From assembly GCA_050013395.1 (NCBI GenBank), contig JBEKFI010000146.1:1-7184 (forward strand): 7,184 bases of DNA. Reading direction: 5' to 3'. This document shows positions 1 to 4,603 of this stretch, in pieces. Source of the stretch: JBEKZD01 sp050013395 (GTDB lineage: Bacteria; Verrucomicrobiota; Verrucomicrobiia; Palsa-1439). A model generated the notes under the pieces. It saw only the letters and a list, made by a program, of their open reading frames with translations. It was not told where the DNA came from and did not search any database. Position numbers and translations under genes: made by a program. Positions within the stretch are counted from its first letter, which is position 1; each line of letters starts with the position of its first letter.

Positions 1-98
1 GCCTGCTCGCGGCCTTTGTGATGGCCGATGAGGTACGACTTGCCCCGAACGCGTTCGGGGCTACAATCCGGTGGTAGTAACAAGATGCGCGCGGCCAT
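1..98 (-). CDS. Possible 5' part of an unidentified gene leaving the left edge
   Basis: A - strand frame is open from ATG at 98 (alternative GTG at 119, in-frame stop at 138-140) to the left edge, giving about 32 residues that include SPERVRGKSYLIGHHKGREQ. In bases 1-42 the GC content by codon position for this frame is about 64/36/86 %, the order expected of a real gene in a GC-rich genome. The IGHHKGRE string faintly recalls the 'GHQKGR' segment of acetyl-CoA carboxylase alpha subunits. In that family, however, it lies more than 100 residues from the N-terminus, so this would have to be a truncated remnant. The codons at 42-65 come from a hairpin repeat. No Shine-Dalgarno sequence is seen. 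A competing + frame (3-77) also stays open. Identity is unknown and the gene itself is uncertain. Confidence 0.2.
   Translation of the reverse strand, partial: MAARILLLPPDCSPERVRGKSYLIGHHKGREQ
42..65. repeat. Hairpin repeat, GGCTACA/TGTAGCC family, copy 1
   Basis: Bases 42-61 form a perfect palindrome (GCCCCGAA, CGCG centre, TTCGGGGC) followed directly by TACA. Read on the - strand this is TGTA followed by a hairpin opening GCC and closing GGC. The same layout recurs at 115-142 and at 3256-3280 with different stem sequences. This suggests a family of short REP-like elements in which secondary structure and the TGTAGCC end are kept while the stem drifts. Family membership is inferred from three copies in this window only. 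Confidence 0.6.
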
Positions 99-114
99 CG
101 CGGGGGCGCATCCC

Positions 115-142
115 GGCACGGCGACAGAGCGCCGTGGCTACA
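115..142. repeat. Hairpin repeat, GGCTACA/TGTAGCC family, copy 2
   Basis: A seven-base-pair stem CACGGCG (117-123) / CGCCGTG (130-136) encloses the six-base loop ACAGAG. An outer G115-C138 pair lies beyond one mismatch, and TACA follows at 139-142. Orientation is the same as copy 1, about 75 bases away. The intervening bases hold a further imperfect inverted repeat, GATGCGC (84-90) / GCGCATC (106-112). The leader of the nfeD gene is therefore largely made of palindromes up to about 142. Between 143 and 248 I see only a GTGGGAGCG match (188-196) and an AT-rich patch (197-240) that could hold a promoter, but no convincing -35/-10 pair. Confidence 0.55.
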
Positions 143-248
143 TCTGCCCCATCTCGCCTGGTGGCAGTGTCCAGATCCGCCGTCGTCGTGGGAGCGTTGG
201 AAAATTTTCTGTTATTCAACGTGGGCGTTATGGTAGTATGGCGAAACT

Positions 249-1520
249 ATGAAACGGTGGGGCTTGATTGCGGTTGTTCTGCTGTTCGTTGCGTCGGCCT
301 TTCCGGCGCGCGGCGAAAACGTGTGCCTGATCAAGGTGGAAGGCGCGATCGGGCCCGCCACGGCCAGCTACATTTCGCGCGCGATTGACGAAGCATCCGC
401 TGACGGCGCGCAGTGCCTGATCATCCAACTCGATACACCGGGCGGGTTGCTGGATTCCACCAAGGTCATCGTCCAGAAATTCCTCAATTCACCTGTCCCA
501 ACGGTCGTGTATGTCGCGCCGCCGGGGGCGCAGGCGGGCAGTGCGGGTTGTTTCATCACCATCGCGGCAGACGTGGCCGCAATGGCGCCGGCAACTGCGA
601 TCGGCGCAGCGCACCCCGTCACGGTCGGCGTCGGCGAAGTCGACAAGACGATGAAGGAGAAGCTAGAAAACTTCTACGGCAGTTACATCGAGACCATCGC
701 CGCGAAACGCAAGCGCAACGCCGACTGGGCCAAGTCCTCGGTGCGCGAAAGCTCGGCCATTACGGCGGAAAAGGCGCTGGATTTGAACGTCATTGATTTC
801 ATCGCCAAAGACCGCGACGACTTGCTAAAACAACTGGACGGACGCGAGGTCAACTCCAAGAAGCTGAAGACGGCAGCGGCCACGGTGACGGAGATTTCGA
901 TGTCAATTCGCGAAAAGGTGTTTCAGGTCGTGGCGCATCCGCAGATGATGCTTGTGCTGACGCTAATCGTGATGTACGGCATCATCGGTGAGTTGACAAG
1001 TCCTGGCGCGATTTTACCGGGGGTGGCCGGCGTGATCGCGCTAGTGGTGCTGTTGTACCTGGCGGCGGTGCTGCCGATGAATGCGGCTGGCTTGGCCTTG
1101 ATCGCGGTGGCGGCGGCGTTGTTTATCATCGACGTCTTCGCGCCGACGCACGGGGTGCTGACCGCGGGCGGCGTGGCCGCATTCTTCCTTGGGGCGCTCA
1201 TGCTGTTTGACCGCTCGGACCCGTTTCTACGGCTGTCGTTGAGCTGGATCATCCCGGCCACCGTCGTGACGGCGTTGTTTTTCATCTTCGTGGTCGGGGC
1301 GGGACTCCGAGCGCAGCAACTGCCCGTGAAGACAGGCAAGGAAACCCTGCATGGTAAGACAGTGAAGGCACTGACGCGAATTGACGCGCAGGGTGGCAAG
1401 GTGTTTGTCGAAGGAGAGTATTGGAATGCGGTCAGCGAGGTGCCGATTGAGCAGGGTCAGGATGCCGAGATTACGGGCGCGCAGGGGCTGACGTTACAGG
1501 TGAAACCAAAAACTAGTTGA
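249..1520 (+). CDS. nfeD: NfeD-family membrane-bound serine protease (long form)
   Basis: This 423-residue protein has the full long-NfeD architecture. A signal peptide or N-terminal membrane anchor (about 1-22, with ARG-EN a plausible cleavage site) is followed by a ClpP/crotonase-fold protease domain (about 24-200), several membrane segments (about 233-350) and a C-terminal OB-like NfeD domain (about 360-423). The LDTPGG motif is at 61-66. The GAQAGSAG motif places the probable nucleophile at Ser98, and Lys138 in the MKEKLENFYGSYI segment is the likely catalytic lysine by family position (Ser-Lys dyad). Known members such as Pyrococcus PH1510 cleave the C-terminal hydrophobic segment of a partner stomatin. 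The next gene here encodes such a partner, so a role in membrane protein quality control is likely. The start MKRWGL is chosen because it opens a good signal peptide, although no strong Shine-Dalgarno precedes it. Length and motifs look intact. Confidence 0.93.
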   Translation: MKRWGLIAVVLLFVASAFPARGENVCLIKVEGAIGPATASYISRAIDEASADGAQCLIIQLDTPGGLLDSTKVIVQKFLNSPVPTVVYVAPPGAQAGSAGCFITIAADVAAMAPATAIGAAHPVTVGVGEVDKTMKEKLENFYGSYIETIAAKRKRNADWAKSSVRESSAITAEKALDLNVIDFIAKDRDDLLKQLDGREVNSKKLKTAAATVTEISMSIREKVFQVVAHPQMMLVLTLIVMYGIIGELTSPGAILPGVAGVIALVVLLYLAAVLPMNAAGLALIAVAAALFIIDVFAPTHGVLTAGGVAAFFLGALMLFDRSDPFLRLSLSWIIPATVVTALFFIFVVGAGLRAQQLPVKTGKETLHGKTVKALTRIDAQGGKVFVEGEYWNAVSEVPIEQGQDAEITGAQGLTLQVKPKTS

Positions 1521-1521
1521 C

Positions 1522-1527
1522 AGGAGG
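1522..1527 (+). promoter_or_regulatory. Strong Shine-Dalgarno of the slipin gene; fixes its start
   Basis: AGGAGG lies seven bases before the ATG at 1535, directly after the nfeD stop (1518-1520). It supports ATG 1535 rather than the in-frame TTG at 1517, which would overlap the nfeD stop codon and lie upstream of this site. The 14-base intergenic gap indicates one transcript with nfeD. Confidence 0.85.
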
Positions 1528-1534
1528 CGCAGTC

Positions 1535-2329
1535 ATGCCAGACGCAATCAGTTCATTACTCAAGTTGATCCCGTGGGTCGTTGTCGTCTTCGTGTTAGGC
1601 TCGATCGTACTGCCGCAGATGATTCGCATTCTGCGCGAGTACGAACGCGGTGTCATTTTCCGACTCGGCCGGCTGCAGGCCGCGAAAGGCCCGGGACTGA
1701 TCTTCCTGATCCCGATCGTGGATCGCATGGTGAGGATGGACCTGCGCGTGGTGACGATTGACGTGCCGAAGCAGGAGGTCATGACCCGCGACAACGTGCC
1801 GGTGACCGTGGATGCCGTGGTGTATTTCCGCGTGGTGGACCCGGCGGCGGCGGTGGTCAAGGTGGAGAACTTTCTCAAGGCCAGTTCGTTGATTTCGCAG
1901 ACGACGCTGCGCAGCGTGCTCGGCCAGTCGCAGCTTGACGAGTTGCTGGCCCAGCGCGACAAGATCAACCTGCAGCTTCAGGAGATCATTGACCGTCAGA
2001 CCGAGCCGTGGGGTATCAAGGTCACGGCGGTGGAGGTCAAGGACGTGGTGCTGCCCGACAGCATGAAGCGCGCGATGGCCAAACAGGCCGAGGCCGAGCG
2101 CGAACGCCGCGCCAAGATCGTCAACGCCGAGGGCGAATTCCAAGCCGCGGAAAAGATGGTGCAGGCCGCCGCGATGATCGCGACGCAACCGATCGCGCTG
2201 CAGTTGCGGTTTCTCCAGACGATGCGGGAGATTTCCAGCGAGCACAACACCACGACATTCCTGCCGGTGCCGATTGACCTGTTCTCGGCGTTCATCAAGA
2301 AGATGGAAGGGCCAGCCAAAGGCTCGTAG
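1535..2329 (+). CDS. Slipin, stomatin/prohibitin-like SPFH-domain protein
   Basis: This 264-residue protein has the usual bacterial slipin length. A single N-terminal membrane segment (about 12-30) is followed by the hallmark stretch REYERGVIFRLGR (34-46) and GPGLIFLIPIVDRM (52-65). The SPFH core then runs to about residue 180 and includes TRDNVPVTVDAVVYFRV (84-100), LRSVLGQSQLDELLAQRDKIN (125-145) and WGIKVTAVEVKDVVLP (159-174). A charged Ala/Glu/Arg-rich helix (about 178-213, probable coiled coil for oligomerisation) follows. The C-terminal hydrophobic patch TTFLPVPIDLFSAF (240-253) corresponds to the region cut by NfeD in studied archaeal pairs. Such proteins form ring or cage oligomers that organise membrane microdomains. 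Adjacency to nfeD supports a protease-scaffold unit. No truncation is seen, and the gene ends at TAG in front of a repeat-filled convergent gap. Confidence 0.93.
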   Translation: MPDAISSLLKLIPWVVVVFVLGSIVLPQMIRILREYERGVIFRLGRLQAAKGPGLIFLIPIVDRMVRMDLRVVTIDVPKQEVMTRDNVPVTVDAVVYFRVVDPAAAVVKVENFLKASSLISQTTLRSVLGQSQLDELLAQRDKINLQLQEIIDRQTEPWGIKVTAVEVKDVVLPDSMKRAMAKQAEAERERRAKIVNAEGEFQAAEKMVQAAAMIATQPIALQLRFLQTMREISSEHNTTTFLPVPIDLFSAFIKKMEGPAKGS

Positions 2330-2357
2330 CGGGGACGATGCAGTTGGGTTATGGAGG

Positions 2358-2498
2358 CCCCTCACCTTCATCCTCTCCCCGCAAAGCGGGGAGAGGAGAT
2401 CTTCTTTGTTGTCGGTGTTCACCGTTTAGTGACTGGTGTTGGAGACCAGCAGTGCATCCCTTCTCCCCGTTCTACGGGGAGAAGGTCAGGTTGAGGGG
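2358..2498. repeat. Pair of inverted hairpin repeats (REPIN/MITE-like) between convergent genes
   Basis: The left arm begins CCCCTCACC (2358) and contains a 12-bp perfect stem TCCTCTCCCCGC / GCGGGGAGAGGA with loop AAA (2371-2397). The right arm is its inverted relative: read on the - strand it begins CCCCTCAACC (2498) and contains a 12-bp stem CCTTCTCCCCGT / ACGGGGAGAAGG with loop TCT (2459-2485). Over the first 24 bases the two arms agree at about 19. About 60 bases of unrelated sequence separate the hairpins. Repeats of this 'CCTCTCCCCG' type are widely scattered in many bacterial genomes and give spurious peptides such as SPLxGERxxVRG. The gap has no gene. Confidence 0.8.
2371..2410 (+). 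terminator. Possible terminator for nfeD-slipin
   Basis: The perfect 12-bp GC-rich stem with a three-base loop ends about 70 bases after the slipin stop and is followed by a moderately T-rich tract (TCTTCTTTGTT, 2400-2410). It resembles a Rho-independent terminator on the + strand, although the T-run is interrupted. The hairpin belongs to a repeat, so any terminator function would be secondary. On the - strand no T-tract follows either hairpin, so no equivalent is claimed for bioD. Confidence 0.3.
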
Positions 2499-2533
2499 AA
2501 TTCCGTTTGCTTGATTTCGGCTTAGCGGGCGAA

Positions 2534-3193
2534 TCAGCGGAACAGCGCGCGGCAGATGCGCTTGGCTGCCGCGCGACGTCGCTTCGGCCCATGCGGCATC
2601 ACGCCGAGCAGGGGCACACCACACAACTCAGGAACGGCGGTGACGTTGGTTCTCTCCGCCAGCCCGCGCCGCCCGAGGGTGTCGTTCAGCACAATGCCTT
2701 TCACCCTCAATCCCATCGCCTGCGCTTGCCGCACGGTGAGCAAACTGTGGTTGATCGTTCCCAAGCCGAGCCGACTGACAATCACCAACGGCAACCGCAA
2801 CTCCTTCGCCAGGTCTGCCACGAAATAGTTTCGCTTGATCGGCACTAGCAACCCACCGGCACCCTCGACCAGAACGAGTGAGTAGTGAGTGGTGAGTAGT
2901 GAGTGGGCGCAGCGGATCTTTGCCAGATCGATTCGCTGCCGATCCAGCTTGGCCGCCACGCTGGGCGCAAGCGGATGCTTGAGATAAACCGGGTTGAGGA
3001 CATCAAGCGGCTGCTCGCGATCCATCAGTTCCCAGTAGATTTTTGCATCGGCTCGGCCCCCCTCACCGCACGAGATTGGTTTGTATGCCGCTGCCTTCAC
3101 ACCGCCTTGCCGCAATTCGGCGAGGATGGCCGCCACTACGTACGTCTTGCCAACGCCAGTGTCGGTTCCCGTGATAAAGATTCCGGTAGCCAT
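2534..3193 (-). CDS. bioD: Dethiobiotin synthetase (ATP-dependent)
   Basis: BioD closes the ureido ring of dethiobiotin from 7,8-diaminopelargonate, CO2 and ATP in the cytoplasm, the penultimate step of biotin synthesis. The 219-residue product shows the P-loop GTDTGVGKT (9-17), the YKPI motif with its catalytic-type lysine (37-40), the conserved LVEGAGGLLVP (108-118) and the LGTINHSLLTVRQAQ segment (144-158). Length is normal for the family. The ATG at 3191-3193 has a GGAG seven bases upstream (3201-3204). It lies 30 bases after the membrane glycosyltransferase stop, suggesting co-transcription with it and priA; no other bio genes are in view. Residues 97-106 (HSLLTTHYSL), just before the conserved VEGAGG, are encoded by a perfect 14-bp tandem duplication. 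This replaces ordinary helix sequence without breaking the frame. All key motifs are intact, so the enzyme is probably active. Confidence 0.93.
   Translation of the reverse strand: MATGIFITGTDTGVGKTYVVAAILAELRQGGVKAAAYKPISCGEGGRADAKIYWELMDREQPLDVLNPVYLKHPLAPSVAAKLDRQRIDLAKIRCAHSLLTTHYSLVLVEGAGGLLVPIKRNYFVADLAKELRLPLVIVSRLGLGTINHSLLTVRQAQAMGLRVKGIVLNDTLGRRGLAERTNVTAVPELCGVPLLGVMPHGPKRRRAAAKRICRALFR
2878..2905. repeat. Perfect 14-bp tandem duplication inside bioD
   Basis: GTGAGTAGTGAGTG occurs at 2878-2891 and again, identically, at 2892-2905. Each unit is itself built from GTGAGTAGTGAGT-type near-repeats. On the coding strand this reads CACTCACTACTCAC twice and encodes residues 97-106 of BioD. 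The unit length is not a multiple of three, so the two copies are read in different frames, yet no stop arises. Confidence 0.85.
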
Positions 3194-3200
3194 CGCCTCA

Positions 3201-3204
3201 CTCC
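3201..3204 (-). promoter_or_regulatory. Shine-Dalgarno of bioD
   Basis: The coding strand reads GGAG, seven bases, then ATG (3193). It sits in the 30-base gap after the upstream stop and supports ATG 3193 as the start, which also leaves the P-loop at the expected distance from the N-terminus. Confidence 0.55.
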
Positions 3205-3223
3205 ACTATGACAATTGCGGGTC

Positions 3224-4603
3224 TCATTCGCGGGCCTCGCCATTCTTCGGGTTCTGCCGTGAAGACGCTTCGCGGCTACAAACGGAAACCGCGCCCGCAA
3301 CCGCCAAGATCGCCAGTACTGGCGTCATCGGCACACGAAACCGGCTGTTGCTCTCTGGTCCGCCGGCCAGCAAAACCAAATAGAGCGCGACCGCGCACAT
3401 CATAGTCGCTTCGCGACCGAGCTTGATTACACCAACGAGGCTCAGCAAAGCCGCGACGATCAACCCCAACGTGTACAGCGGCGGCCACCATCGCGGCGGA
3501 CTGCCGGCTTCCCGCAACATATTGTCAATGCTGCGTGCGCCCGGGCCAAACAGCACTTTGACCCAGCCCACGATGGTCTGCTTCGCCACCAGCGCAGTGG
3601 CTGAGGAAAGAATGCGGGCCGCCGTTCGCTTGTAGGTCTGCAACTTCGAGTCGAAAGCTGCGCGGCCATCGAAAAATTGAATGTCTCCGAAGTCCGTCAG
3701 AAACCGTCGCTGAACGACCTCCAGCGGCTGGCGCGTTCGATCCGCCTCCACCCCGGCTGTGCGATACATGAGTAAATTGTAGGTCGCAATCGTCGAGACA
3801 AAGCATCGCCCTGTCAACCTCATGTTGCGTGCTGCCCACACACCTTCCAGCGGCAGGTAGACAATGAGAAACAGGGCGAGATAAGAGAATCGCTTGGGCC
3901 AACTCGCCCGCGTCGTGAATGCCAGAATCAGGGCCACGACCCACAACCACACCGCAATGGGCCGACACAGCGCGGCGAGCGACCACAGGAATCCGCCGAG
4001 CACCCAACCCCACAATTGCTTGTCTCGCCACGTGAGCACGCACGCACCCCCAATCAGCAGCAGCGTGAACAAGGTTTCTGTCCGCAAATCCACGCAGCGC
4101 ACAATCGAGTTAGGATCGACCGCCACCACCAAGCCCGCTACGGTCGCGCCTGCCCAAGACAGCCAGCGGGAAGCAAGCATCACCGTCAACAAGCAGGCTA
4201 CCGCCCCCAACACGCATTGGACTGCCAGAAACAGCCCGAGTTTGTCGCCACCGACGCGCATCAGTGCCGCCAAAAACAGCGGGTACACCGGCGTTCGACT
4301 GACGTTTGGCAATTCCTGTCCAGCGTCTGAGATTGCGACAAATCCTTTCCCTGCCGCCACGTGTTGCGCCAACGAGCGGTACGAATCCAAGTCGACATCG
4401 GGCCTCAGCCTCGGCAACCAAAAGGTAAGGGTGAGCAGCCGAACGGCGAGGGCAACGGCAAAAACTGCAAGGCAAATCCTGGTTGTTGTGGAAGCGGTTT
4501 TCAACCGCGATCCCATGCCGGGCCGGTCGCGGATACAATCCGCTCCCACGGATTCGTCTCCCATAGAACCCGGCCCCAGAGGCGCTGAGGGTTTGGCACT
4601 CAT
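3224..4603 (-). CDS. Polytopic membrane glycosyltransferase-like protein (ArnT/PMT type, GT-C fold)
   Basis: This 459-residue protein has many hydrophobic segments (about 43-62, 121-141, 147-163, 177-192, 197-230, 239-256, 374-392, 402-414, 427-441). The first periplasmic loop holds DVDLDSYRSLA (69-79) and SRTPVYPLFLAALM (102-115), typical of GT-C enzymes that use polyprenyl-phosphate sugars. RFRVPMTPVLAIL (421-433) near the end is also typical. The likely role is sugar transfer to lipid or protein on the outer face of the inner membrane; the acceptor cannot be told. The ATG (4601-4603) overlaps the priA stop as ATGA, suggesting coupling, but no Shine-Dalgarno is seen. Residues about 18-39 come from a palindromic repeat (4489-4550), and residues about 442-450 from another repeat. 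The ancestral start may therefore lie near Met14, Met30 or the first membrane segment. Family assignment rests on motifs and topology only. Confidence 0.8.
   Translation of the reverse strand: MSAKPSAPLGPGSMGDESVGADCIRDRPGMGSRLKTASTTTRICLAVFAVALAVRLLTLTFWLPRLRPDVDLDSYRSLAQHVAAGKGFVAISDAGQELPNVSRTPVYPLFLAALMRVGGDKLGLFLAVQCVLGAVACLLTVMLASRWLSWAGATVAGLVVAVDPNSIVRCVDLRTETLFTLLLIGGACVLTWRDKQLWGWVLGGFLWSLAALCRPIAVWLWVVALILAFTTRASWPKRFSYLALFLIVYLPLEGVWAARNMRLTGRCFVSTIATYNLLMYRTAGVEADRTRQPLEVVQRRFLTDFGDIQFFDGRAAFDSKLQTYKRTAARILSSATALVAKQTIVGWVKVLFGPGARSIDNMLREAGSPPRWWPPLYTLGLIVAALLSLVGVIKLGREATMMCAVALYLVLLAGGPESNSRFRVPMTPVLAILAVAGAVSVCSREASSRQNPKNGEARE
3256..3280. repeat. Hairpin repeat, GGCTACA/TGTAGCC family, copy 3, within a coding end
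   Basis: GCCG (3256-3259), a T·G wobble pair (3260/3272), GAAG (3261-3264), loop ACG, CTTC (3268-3271) and CGGC (3273-3276) form a nine-pair stem with a three-base loop, followed by TACA (3277-3280). This is the same hairpin-plus-TACA layout, in the same orientation, as at 42-65 and 115-142. It encodes residues about 442-450 of the membrane glycosyltransferase, just after its last membrane segment, so the C-terminal tail is probably repeat-derived. Confidence 0.5.
4489..4550. repeat. Two-armed palindromic repeat (REPIN-like), GTGGGAGCG family, in the N-terminus of the membrane protein
   Basis: The left arm starts GTGGAAGCGG (4489) and holds the hairpin GCGGTT-TTC-AACCGC. The right arm, read on the - strand from 4550, starts GTGGGAGCGG and holds GCGGAT-TGT-ATCCGC. 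About 19 of 25 positions agree between arms, and the inner stem change (TT/AA versus AT/AT) is compensatory, so the hairpin is preserved. The element encodes about residues 18-39 of the membrane protein. It shares its GTGGGAGCG ends and CCGCGA motif with the element inside priA. Confidence 0.8.

Noticed and set aside
3..77. Open + strand frame ending at 77 that could be the C-terminus of an upstream gene
   Set aside because: Codon-position GC in bases 1-42 fits the - strand frame slightly better, and the last part is hairpin repeat. Nothing recognisable is encoded.
42..142. CRISPR array from clustered repeats in the left leader
   Set aside because: There are only two diverged palindromic units, with no regular spacers and no cas genes. 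Hairpin REP-like elements explain them better.
197..234. Sigma-70 promoter for nfeD (TTGGAA with TATGGT)
   Set aside because: The spacing between the boxes is 26 bases and no alternative pair with normal spacing has a good -35. The patch is only AT-rich.
1517..1534. TTG at 1517 as the slipin start
   Set aside because: It overlaps the nfeD stop and lies upstream of the strong AGGAGG at 1522-1527, which is ideally spaced for ATG 1535.
1595..2422. Long - strand open frame antisense to the slipin gene
   Set aside because: It is His/Arg-rich shadow translation of a strongly supported SPFH gene, and its N-terminus is the spurious SPLCGERMKVRG-type peptide of the intergenic repeat.
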